64,000 nucleotides of DNA from Dipteris shenzhenensis. Its lineage: Eukaryota > Polypodiophyta > Polypodiopsida > Gleicheniales. Below the pieces are notes generated by a model, which was not told the DNA's origin, did no database searches, and was given only the letters and a program-made list of their open reading frames with translations. Shown piece by piece: positions 11,755 to 21,936 of this stretch. The stretch's first letter is position 1, and each line of letters opens with the position of its first letter. Made by a program: the position numbers and the translations under genes. The DNA is taken from the NCBI GenBank assembly GCA_047967505.1, contig CM106538.1; one strand, given 5' to 3'.

Positions 11755-12908
11755 AGGCAATATGTAAAAGACTTGCCCATGTCTATACCATTTCAAACAC
11801 TACACACATATGTTTTATAATTGCTCGTGGAAACGTGTTGTAATGATAACAGAAATGAGTGCTTCAATACCGGTTATCGTATTAGGTCTTACCACTAAGT
11901 ATTTGTGTCACAGCTTGTATTTATGGTTTTCTGACTATGTTGTACATATCATCTGGTTGTTGAGTCAACATGTAGCAATTTGATGGTACCTTGCTCATAC
12001 CCGTGTTCTTAGCTCTGTGTATTAAGATTATGGCAGCCTGTGGTATCAACTCATGTAAGTATCCTGGCCTCAAAGCTTGTTGTGGATATGGTGGCCGAAC
12101 CTACGATCAAGAGTACGTAGAATATATATGCATGCATATACATAAATTTTGTGTGATTTAGGACATTGTTCCCTGCATGGAGAGAGTTTAACTTACTTGC
12201 TGGTCCAATGTAAGCTATGCAAACTTGGACTGTGTCTGTGATAGCGCTTATTAAGAGCGGGTCTTGTCGTATATGTTAGTAGCCATGGGCTTCACTCTGC
12301 ATATCATACACAGCAGCCATATTCCCTTTTGGAAACATACAAATGCGCCCAAGTCTCTATTCGATCCACCATAGGTATTAGCCATGTACAATTTCGTAAA
12401 CAATCAAATTGCACGTAAGGAGTAACATGCTATCATACCGTGACTTTTGAGCTCTAGATTGCGTACATGTTTTGTCTTCCAGTTGTTTTGCTTCCCCAAC
12501 GGCTCTCCTATTGTCTCAACTTCTCGTAATTGAATCCTCCTTGTCTTTTAATTGTTCGGCTATTAAGCTTGGGAGGCAATATATCTCCTACGTCAGAACT
12601 AGAGGTTCACTATGCTCGTACGAGCTTAGGAGTCTTGTGGAAGCCTTCACCAGTACTAGTAGCTCTTAGTATGCCATCTTACGAGCTTTGTAGCCTGTCT
12701 CCTCCATGACTCATATTAGATAGATGATCGCTGCACGTAGCCAGTGGTTGGGACGTGAGAATAAGATGTAAGCATTGATAATGGCGCACTTGTCTTGTGA
12801 AAGTGAGGCGACTGATGAGTAGCTACGGTGTAATGGGAGCCTTTTATAGCTAGAGTAGAAGCTCAGCCGACTCAGGCGATTTATATTCCTTGATCTTCCA
12901 TATCCTCA

Positions 12909-13640
12909 TGAGCATTTCCACGTAAATCATGCATTTTTGGACTTTGCACTTTAACTTAGCTCTCTTTTACAAAAAAGAACATAGTCGATGTCTTTTATTA
13001 TCATCACAAGATTCTTTCATAGATATGGATATAAGTTATAGTATACGTAGTCTTATACTATCACCAAGAGGCTCCAATTACTATTTCATAGAAATGAATC
13101 CGTATGTGAGTACGGCCAGTTGTGATGTTCGAACATGTATCACGAGCTGTGTTTCTTGTTTCAAAGAATTTCAAGGATTATCAGTTGTTCAACATTAAAT
13201 TAATGTCATGGCCAAGCCTTGAGTGCTAGTCCAATGTTGTGATACTTAGTGGGTTCGTCTTCCATGCTTTTCCTTTCCTCATGAGCATTTCCATGTAAAT
13301 CACGCATTTTTTTGGACTTTCCAATTGATAAAAACCTTATATTGACATTTAACCCACCTGATCTCTCTTTACAAGAAAGACCCAAGTCCATTTTTTATAC
13401 CATAAGATTCCTTCATGGATATAAGTTATAGTATATATGTCTTTTTACTCCAGGAGGCTCTAATTATCATTTCACATTACTAAATTTGAATGTGAGTACC
13501 GTTAGTTGTGATATTCAGACAAGTATCACGAGCCGTAAATCTTGTTTCAAAGCGTTTCAAGGATTATCAACTGTTCAATACTAAATTAATGTCATGGTAA
13601 AACCTTGAGCACTTGCTAGTCCAATATAATGATGTTGAAA
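12909..13640. repeat. 373-bp direct tandem pair
   Basis: The unit beginning TGAGCATTTCCACGTAAATC at 12,909 recurs at 13,282. Shared landmarks in the same order include ATATAAGTTATAGTATA, GTATCACGAGC, TTTCAAGGATTATCA and ACTAAATTAATGTCATGG. The copies are clearly diverged and carry small indels, so the duplication is old. No coding content is recognised. Confidence 0.8.
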
Positions 13641-13648
13641 AAATCATA

Positions 13649-13741
13649 TGTGTGTGTGTGTGCATGTGTGTGTGTGTTCGCACGCATGCGTGTGTGTGTG
13701 TGTGTGGCTCTCTCTCCTCCCCCCCCCTCTCTCTCTCTCTA
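13649..13741. repeat. Compound microsatellite (TG)n and (CT)n
   Basis: TG and CG-interrupted TG tracts, then a C run and CT repeats. The cysteine/valine-rich reading frames over this tract are artefacts of the repeat. Confidence 0.9.
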
Positions 13742-14145
13742 CAAATGGTTCAATGCAGAATGTCAAGCAATACATAAGAGAAGTTTCATGCGGACTACAC
13801 ATGTACATAGATGCCAGCAAACTATCAAAGGTTATATACCATCACATCAGCTTTGCACATCAATTCCCCCCTCCTAGAGTTGATTTCTCTTTCTAGATAC
13901 CGATGCCGTTATGTTCAAAACTTTTGCTTTTCATTTATACTTGTCGTGGGTGTTGATGTGGCTCCACCCTCAACTCAGTGTATCGGTTTCTTTCTAGTCT
14001 CACTCCTGCACAAGTGGCACATAGGAAGGAATGCATGCCAAAGGTGCTTGAAGCCCTGGAATAGGGCAAGTGGGCCGTGTACAGAGATGGGAGAGTTATC
14101 ATCACAGAGAGGAGATCCACATGATGGTATGCGGCCTCGGAGACT

Positions 14146-17100
14146 TTAAGGTTCAATATATGGAACTATAATGGTTCTCTAAGGCTAGATGCAGGCTATT
14201 TTGAGGATTCCTTTAGGCATGTGGATATCGCTATTTACACAGAGACACACCAGTGCAAGGGGAGGAAACTTCCAGATGTCAGAGGTTTTAGATGGGAATC
14301 AGTATGCCGACCACAGCCACGGATGGTAGGAGGGACTAGAGGCTTTGGGGGAGTAGCAGTATTGTACAGAGAGGATTTGCGAGACATAGTACATGTCGTT
14401 CATAGAGATGCCAGAAGCCAGATACATGTGGATCCAAGTGGACAGAGAGGACCCCAGGGATTTATATGTAGCTGCATGCTACTTTCCACTTGCCTACTCG
14501 AGGTATGCACCTGAGGGTGAGTCGCTGTACTTGCCATTATATGAGGACATTATGAGATATGCGAGCATGGGGGAGATATTGCTAGTGGGGGACTTTAATG
14601 CCCATACACACTTGAGGCAGACATCAATATATGACTCGAGTGATGCCATCTATAGAGAGATCAACGCAGAGGAGGTTGGTTTGCATAGGTCGGCACAGGA
14701 CTTGGGAGAGGTGACAGAATATGGTACACATTTCTTAGCATTAGGGAGTGCCCATGGATTGATTATCTTCAATGGTCTGTCTTATTGGCCGGGTTCAGAT
14801 GCTCTTACATGCTGGAACCCGAAAGGAGGTGCTAGTACAGTTGATTATTTGATGGGGTTGCCATCTCTAATTCCACAGATCCGTGATTTCAGTGTATCTA
14901 GCAGACCCATTGGAGTGGCTGCAGACCATGCTATATTGAGGTTTATTGTGTCAAGAGGATGCTGGAGGGGGGCAGTCAGGCCTTCGTTTCAGAGACAACC
15001 TAGATACCAATTCATGGAGGAGAGTGCTATAGTGTATGGAGATGCAGTGTGGGACAAAATTATGGTGCTAAACCCTCATGGTCCCCTGGAGGAGATCACC
15101 CATGGTTTGACAGAGGTATTACATGTGTCAGCACACTATGCATTCCCAAAGACAACAATATCATCCACCCCTCCTTGCAGCACTGCCCCACAAAATAGTT
15201 GGTATGACGATGAGTGTCATATGATGCGCAGACAATTACAACAGAAGGTTGCTACAAACACTCGGACACATAAGCAAGCCAAGGCCATCTTCTCACGCCT
15301 AATACGGAAGAAGAAACAGGCCTACTTAGCTAGATTGGAGGCAGAGATCTACCAATTATTCTTGGGACAGAACATCAAGAAGGCATGGAGGATGTTTCAG
15401 GAGAGACAGCCTGGTACACCGATTGTAGCACCAGAAGCTTGGGCTGACCATGTGCAGTCATTATATGATATACCAAGACAGCCACCAATTCCGTACCCAC
15501 AGGATACGAGGCCTACATATTGCTCTTTCTTCAAATTGCATATGGTCAATGATGTCATTGATAGATTGGGACATGGAAAGGCTTTGGATCATGATGGATT
15601 AGTGGGAGAGCACTTCATGTACGCACGGGACATTATGGCACCGCTTCTTATGCATGTGTTTAATAAAACAGTTTGTGAAGGATTCCCCCCTAGTTGGACA
15701 GAGCATACCATTGTACCGCTCTTTAAGAGTGGAGATATGATGATGCCCAACAATTATAGGACTATCATGATTGGCCACTGCCTGGCCAAGATATATGGAT
15801 CCATCTTGGAAAAGGAGTTGAGCAAATGGGCAGCAATGCATGGACACAGAGCGGTAGGACAGGCAGGTTTCAGGCGAGGTTATACCACTTTGGATCACAT
15901 CCTGACTCTCCGAGCACTCATAGAGGAAGGCAAACATCATCATAAAAGGATATATTGTTGCTTTGTAGACTTCTGCAAAGCCTTTGACACAATCCCACAG
16001 ACCAGGCTGATGCAAAGACAGGATATTGGAGTACCACATGAGATGCAGTGGGGGATATATGCCTTGTATGAGACGGTGATGGGCCAAGTTAGAGCACCTA
16101 GAGGGCTGTCAGATGTAGTTATGAGTACTATTGGCATGAAGCAGGGGTGCCCTCTCTCTCCCACACTATTTGGCATATACATTGATGAGCTCTCAGAGTA
16201 TCAACAGGATAGGAGGACCCAGAGTGAGCCTAACAGGAGTGTTGATACCCATACTACTCTATGCAAATGATGTAGTTTTGATTGTAGATTCTCCGGAAGG
16301 ATTACAAAGACATTTAGATGCACTACGGGCTTTTTGTGAGGACAGGGATCTAACAGTAAACCTTGGGAAAACCAAGGTGATGGTATTTAATACTACACAG
16401 GCTTGGGTGACGCACTCAGCACAATAGTTCACTTTCAAAGGTGAGACAGTAGAGCAAGTACGATCTTATGTGTGCCTCGGGGTGACCTTTTCTAGTCCAC
16501 AATTTTCACTGCGAGCCACGATTGATGCCAGATTGGATAGAGGCTATGCAGCTTTGGGGGCACTAGAGAGACAGTGTGCACATGTACAGTTCCAAGAGCC
16601 ACGCACAAAATTATGGTTGTTTGAGACATTGGTGGTGCCCACACTATTTTATGGTGCAGCTATATGGGGCCCCAGTGTAGGGGGTGCAACTAAGTGGAGG
16701 AGATTGGAAAGGCCATTAGTGACATTGATTGCCCGCATGATCCGGAGCAAGTCATCTGTACCACATCCGATTATATGAGCTGAATTAGCAGCTGCTCCAC
16801 TAGTGATCGACGCTCTATTCCAGGCAGTAACTTGCATACATAGATTGTGGGATCTACCTGGCTCCAGATATGCATGGTTGGCTATGATATCATCCAGGCA
16901 GCTAGCAGAGGAGGGTCGAACATGGTGCTGGTATGCTCAACTACAGAGATGAATTGCAGAGCATGAGTTGACAATGGATGCACTCCCACCCTTTCAATAC
17001 AGTTTGGATTTTGTCCCAAGTTAGACTTGTCTCGCCATGACCGAAACAAGATCATTAGAGCTGATATTGTCAAGTTGGAGACTGAGAGAACCTGGACTAG

Positions 17101-17780
17101 ACCACATGAGCCCTTAGGGAAGAAGATGGCACACTACTAGAGCCATTTTCTTCATTTATCTTTAGATGAACTTATAGCCAAGCCAGCATACATGGACACA
17201 CACCTATCTCACGGGCTACATAGTATTATTGGCCAAATTCGAACCTCATCACATCAGTTGAGAATAGAGATAGGGAGATACACCCACACAGCCCCTCAGG
17301 ATCGGATATGTCAATTATGCCAGTAGGAGGAGGAGACAGAGGAGCATTACGTATGTAGATGCACGGTATATTATGAAATCCGAGGAAGATACCACTGTCT
17401 ATTCAGAAAGGGATTTGGCCCACTCCGTAGGGTGATGGAGTACGAAGAGAAAAAATGCTTGGGTTTGTTTTTATCAAAGCTCAAGCGACATAGAGAGACT
17501 TTGTTGGGAGATAGACAGCCGAGACCAGCCCCACCCAGGCAAAGTACACTCAGAGACTTCTTCACTGCCAGCACCTCAGCTAGTTTTATGCCCTCCCCGC
17601 CATCAGAAACCCCTGGCGCCACCACCATCTTATCACACACAGGCAGATTGCCACACTCTAGTGGTGTGATTTTGGACCGAGCCATCGCCATATCCAGGTC
17701 ACAGAGGCCTAGGCCCCCCAGACCCCGTGCCTGGCACCCATATCTTCATCGGATCCATGCCATCATTGCCAAACACTAGA
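14146..17780 (+). pseudogene. LINE ORF2: endonuclease and reverse transcriptase
   Basis: This protein would nick target DNA and prime reverse transcription there. Endonuclease motifs appear in order: WNYNGSL near the start, the catalytic glutamate in IYTETHQ, GDFNAH, STVDYLMG and ADHAILRF. Reverse transcriptase motifs follow: HGKALDHDGL, NNYRTI, the first catalytic box FVDFCKAFD and MKQGCPLSP. The second catalytic box reads YANDVVL where active enzymes have YADD, so one metal-binding aspartate is lost. The C-terminus keeps a CxxC...HxxxC pattern near 17,310-17,350. Frameshifts at about 14,420 and 16,200 and several stops inactivate it. The 625-codon stretch from 14,393 to 16,270 is the longest open piece. 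Confidence 0.88.
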
Positions 17781-18080
17781 AATGTGTGGCACCGAGTTAT
17801 GAGATCCTAGAGCTGCCCATGATTGGGATTTTTTACATAAGAAGAGTGCAACCTTTTTATTGATTATCTTTCTGCCTATGCTGATCAATTGGTACTTTTA
17901 GTAAATACTTGCTTGGTATTTCATTAGTTTTGGGTCACTTGCAGTCCCTCTAACTATAAGTACCTTTAGTAACTCTCAGCCTTCAGCTTATTTATTTTGT
18001 TGTTCTCTTTGATGAGACAACACTAGCAGATGTGTCAACTGTTTTAGTCTCATAGGCCGTTTGGCCTTTTAGAGATGTTA

Positions 18081-18110
18081 ATATCTATCTATCTATCTAT
18101 CTATTTATCT
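18081..18110. repeat. (ATCT)n at the LINE 3' end
   Basis: About seven ATCT units directly after the LINE 3' sequence. LINEs outside the poly(A) type can end in short tandem repeats, so this is probably the element tail rather than an unrelated microsatellite. Confidence 0.6.
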
Positions 18111-18316
18111 CTCTCCCTCTCGACAGTCGAGACAATAAATATGTGAGAAATCCATTTATTTTTGCACTTTTACATTTCTGCAAAAAAAAGGGGCAAAATA
18201 GTGAACAGAGCCTACATGAACATGTGTAGAGGATATTTGGGGGAAACAAAATGCTATGACAACCTACATAACAGGGACAACTCCAAACACTAAATCCAAT
18301 GTTTTCAATAGGCTTC

Positions 18317-19468
18317 AAAAGATATGTCTTGCATTGATAGAAAAAATTGACATTTTGGAATCTACAAACATGGGCCTTCTTGCGGAGAAAGCACATGTAG
18401 ACAAGACATTGCGAAAGTGAAAAAACACATGGGTAAAATGCAAGAGGAATGGAGAAAATAAAAAGGCAAAAAGGAGGAATGGGAGAAAGAAAAAGCTAAA
18501 TGGATATGTGAAAAAAACAAGCTCCAGGACAGGATGCATGCTCTTGAAGTTGAAGTGCAGCAAATAAAGGACATTAAAGTGTTTCCAAAAAGGAATTGCA
18601 AAGCAATGGAAGAGCTGAAAATAGAAAATGCCACTCTCATGAAGGAGATTGCAGCCATGTAGGAAACAATGCAATGCACACATGCTGAGCTTAAACAACA
18701 AAAGATATGTCTTGGATTGATAGAAAAAATTGACATTTTGGAATCTACAAACATGGGCCTTCTTGCGGAGAAAGCACATGTAGACAAGACATTGCGAAAG
18801 TGAAAAAACACATGGGTAAAATGCAAGAGGAATGGAGAAAATAAAAAGGCAAAAAGGAGGAATGGGAGAAAGAAAAAGCTAAATGGATATGTGAAAAAAA
18901 CAAGCTCCAGGACAGGATGCATGCTCTTGAAGTTGAAGTGCAGCAAATAAAGGACATTAAAGTGTTTCCAAAAAGGAATTGCAAAGCAATGGAAGAGCTG
19001 AAAATAGAAAATGCCACTCTCATGAAGGAGATTGCAGCCATGTAGGAAACAATGCAATGCACACATGCTGAGCTTAAACAACAAAAGATATGTCTTGGAT
19101 TGATAGAAAAAATTGACATTTTGGAATCTACAAACATGGGCCTTCTTGCGGAGAAAGCACATGTAGACAAGACATTGCGAAAGTGAAAAAACACATGGGT
19201 AAAATGCAAGAGGAATGGAGAAAATAAAAAGGCAAAAAGGAGGAATGGGAGAAAGAAAAAGCTAAATGGATATGTGAAAAAAACAAGCTCCAGGACAGGA
19301 TGCATGCTCTTGAAGTTGAAGTGCAGCAAATAAAGGACATTAAAGTGTTTCCAAAAAGGAATTGCAAAGCAATGGAAGAGCTGAAAATAGAAAATGCCAC
19401 TCTCATGAAGGAGATTGCAGCCATGTAGGAAACAATGCAATGCACACATGCTGAGCTTAAACAACAAA
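18317..19468. repeat. Three tandem copies of a 383-bp unit
   Basis: The word GATATGTCTTG starts at 18,321, 18,704 and 19,087, giving an exact period of 383 bp. The three units look identical except for one G/C change close to the start of the first. 383 is not a multiple of three, so the reading frame shifts from unit to unit. The homogeneity indicates a recent duplication, recent gene conversion or an assembly artefact. Long minus-strand frames across the array are antisense readings of the plus-strand coiled-coil sequence. Confidence 0.95.
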
Positions 19469-19665
19469 TCACTAACAGGGAAGCCAAGATGATGGAATGG
19501 AAAGATGTGGTAAAAAAGAATAGCCCCAAAGAAAGAATTCATCTCAAAGGCATTTGAGGAGGAAAAGAGAAGGACCAGCAAAGCGCTAAATGTCTCAGTG
19601 AGGGGCCTACCAATGGGAGACACTCCAGTGGGAGATGCCAAGATACTATTGGAGGGTGGGTAAAC
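18317..19665 (+). pseudogene. Broken coiled-coil reading frame of unknown identity
   Basis: Plus-strand readings in each repeat unit are rich in E, K, Q, M and L in a heptad-like pattern: EEWEKEKAKW, then KNKLQDRMHALEVEVQQIKD, then MEELKIENATLMKEIAAM and AELKQQ. After the last unit the frame continues as NREAKMMEWKDVVKKN and, after a frameshift, ISKAFEEEKRRTSKALNV and LPMGDTPVGDAKILLE. Stops and the 383-bp duplications break it many times. A coiled-coil protein such as a structural or transposon-encoded (gag- or ORF1-like) protein would fit, but I do not recognise the family. It lies just upstream of a copia pol remnant; whether they belonged together is unknown. Confidence 0.5.
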
Positions 19666-19780
19666 CTAAGTCACTTACTAAGCCACTAGTGCTGAAGTTC
19701 TGAACAACCAATGCATCTTAGAAATGAAAGAGAAAAAAGGAAATCTAGCTAGTTCTGCCTTCAAGAAGTCAACATAAGAA

Positions 19781-21092
19781 ATGTGTAAAATGAGCAGAGA
19801 ACCTCCAGCCATTGAGGAGGAACCATCTGAACACCGCCGGTCCAAGAGATTAGAGGAGCAAAGAAGGGCGCAGGAACACTTGGTCAACTATGCTTTGATG
19901 ATAGAAGTGATCCGTGCTGATGAACCCAAGTGTCTTGAAGAGGCACAGGGCGATGATAGGTGGATGGAGGCTATGCAGTCGGAGTATGGCTCCATAATGA
20001 AGAACAACACTTGGGACCTTGTGGATCGACCACCAAAATGCAAGTTAATTAGAACCAAGTGGGTGTACAAGACCAAGTATAAGTCCAACGACACGTTGGA
20101 TAAGTACAAGGCGCGGCTCATGGCAAAAGGATTTGCACAGGTACATGGTTTTGATTATCAAGATACTTTTGCTCCCATAGCTCGACTAACCACAATTCGC
20201 AGTGTTTTGGCTTTAGCTGCCCAGGGAAGTTGGCCCGTGTTTCAGATGGATGTGAAATCCACCTTTCTGAATGGAGATCTCAAGGAGGAGGTATACATGG
20301 AACAATCACCAGGTTTTGAGATCCCCGGTTCAGAAAGTTCAAGAGGAGCCCATCTGATGCAAATTTGTATATCTTCAGAGAAGGAGGCAGGTGTATGATC
20401 GTGGTCCTTTATGTGGACAACCTTGTCATAACAGGGAACCATGAAGAGAAGATCTTGCAGACGAAGCATTTGCTAGGAAGAGAGTTTGAAATGACAGACC
20501 TCGGACTGATGCATTTTTGTTTGGGGATTGAAGTTTGGCAGGAGCCGAAACAGATCTTCATTTCATAGCTGAAGTATGCTGGAGAGATATTGAAGGCATT
20601 TGGCATGGCTGAGTGCAAGACAATTGGTACCCCTATGGAGGTTGATGCAAAGCTCTCAAACAAGGATTCATCACCACTGGTGGATGAAGAGAAGTACAGA
20701 AGGCTTGTGGGTAGCTTGATTTACCTGTGCAACACACGATCGGACATCAGTTTTGCGACTGGTGTACTAAGCAAGTTTTCCAATAAGCCCCGGGAGAACC
20801 ATTGGAGGGTAGGGATGCGGGTGCTAAAATACATCAAAGGCACACTTGATTATGGCATCACCTATACCAAGGGCAACATCTTGACTGGATTCTGTGACTC
20901 AGATTGGGCAAGAGACATGGACAGTAGGAGATCAGTGACAGGGTACTGTTTCCCACTTGGATCTGGAGTTGTGTCATGGGTTAGCAAGAAGCAACCCACA
21001 GTTGCTCTTTCTTCTATCGAGGCCGAGTACAAATCTGCATGCTTTGCTTCTTGCGAGGCAATGTGGTTGAGGAGGATTTTGGGGGACATGGG
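19781..21092 (+). pseudogene. Copia pol remnant: reverse transcriptase and RNase H start
   Basis: The frame begins in the linker before reverse transcriptase (HRRSKRLEEQ). It runs through NTWDLVDRP, KWVYKTKY, KARLMAKGFAQ and MDVKSTFLNGDL. About 100 bp are missing after GFEIPGSE; the frame resumes as SDANLYIFREG. The catalytic YVDD box reads YVDN, losing one metal-binding aspartate. The following GIEVWQE and, after a TAG at an expected glutamine, EILKAFGM match the fragment at 7.5-9.1 kb. RNase H begins with SDWARDMDSRRS and SSIEAEYKS and is cut off at LRRILGDMG, exactly where the next element's LTR starts. Confidence 0.88.
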
Positions 21093-21392
21093 TGTTGAGA
21101 TATCAAGCTCTATCCCCGACATATCTCCTGGATGACTATCATTTATGTCACCGTCTATGTTAGTTGTACTCGTGGTGTAGTTAGACTACCACATATGTTT
21201 TTGGTTTGGGTTCACATATGAACCACGTATTCTAGGTTTTGACATATAGGGTATTTCCCTCTTCTATTGTATTGTTGTTGTGTGCAAAAGTGAAGAAAGG
21301 CTTCACCCTCCAACCTTGTGTCCTCTCTCTCTTTTGTGTGTTGAGAAGAAAGCTGAACTTGAGTCTCCTATCTCTCTCCCTCATTCTTTACA
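21093..21392 (+). repeat. 5' LTR (300 bp)
   Basis: Starts TGTTGAGATATCAAGC and ends in TTCTTTACA, followed immediately by the primer binding site. Confidence 0.88.
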
Positions 21393-21405
21393 TGGTATCA
21401 GAGCC
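21393..21405 (+). promoter_or_regulatory. Primer binding site (tRNA-iMet type)
   Basis: TGGTATCAGAGCC, complementary to the 3' end of plant initiator methionine tRNA and standard for copia elements. It directly abuts the LTR. Confidence 0.92.
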
Positions 21406-21936
21406 TTGTTCGTGGTAAGGAGCTCAAGAAAGCTAGCCAAGTTTCTGGTGTCCTGGTAAGAGGACCAGTGTAGCTTTCCTATTTCGAGTTTGGGAGCAAA
21501 TCTCTGCAGGTAGCACAGCCAAAAGTGCAGGAGTGCACTGCTTCAGATTGAGAGGCCCTTCGCGGTGCGGCGAGAGCGCAGTATATGCTGCGGGTGAGGG
21601 CAAAGCCCAAAGTGACTTTATTTTTCTGATTTGAGGCCGTTTCAGGGCCCGTTTTGAAGGCGGAAGTTCTTCGCAGGCACTCAGAAAAAGGCCCTGTTTT
21701 TTGCTGTGCGACCACTGCGCGGCTAGTCGGTGGAAAGGTGCTGCAGAAATTGCATCGTATGCCTGTGTGCAGAGATATTGGGAGTTGCAGATTCATGCTT
21801 ATTGCCTGTTGATGCAAAATCGTCACTAGGAAGTGACTGTGTGGTGAAATACCACTTTCGTCAGTTTTGTAGTTCTGCCCATGTGAGGCAAAAGCTATGT
21901 TTTTTGCAGTGACAGAATATTTTGCAGTGTTCTGTA

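Larger units (their letters stand above)
10256..12908. other. No supported gene
   Basis: AT-rich sequence with two complex microsatellites (11,031-11,116 and 11,696-11,754). Reading frames are short and unlike any family I know. Confidence 0.5.
13940..18110 (+). mobile_element. Decayed LINE (non-LTR retrotransposon), family A
   Basis: The order is an AP-type endonuclease, a reverse transcriptase, a C-terminal CCHC region and a 3' non-coding tail of about 300 bp ending in an ATCT microsatellite. No LTRs are seen. A second, partial member of the same family lies on the minus strand at about 29.15-30.38 kb. The exact 5' end and the target site duplication could not be set. A short reading upstream of the endonuclease (about 13,950-14,145) may be the end of ORF1 or an N-terminal extension. 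Confidence 0.85.

Noticed and set aside
13629-13896. Cysteine/valine-rich small frames
   Set aside because: Generated by the TG and CT microsatellites.
15599-16182. Minus-strand frames of 162 and 80 codons
   Set aside because: Antisense of the LINE reverse transcriptase, whose plus-strand motifs are clear.
13600-18110. Whole window checked for CRISPR arrays, bacterial operons and prophage features
   Set aside because: The only tandem arrays are microsatellites and the units described above. Introns, LTRs and plant gene fragments indicate plant nuclear DNA.
18097-19641. Long minus-strand frames (up to 298 codons) rich in phenylalanine, leucine and serine
   Set aside because: They run across the three 383-bp tandem units and are the antisense of a coiled-coil (E/K/L-rich) plus-strand sequence. 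Their repeated content and hydrophobic bias come from that antisense reading.
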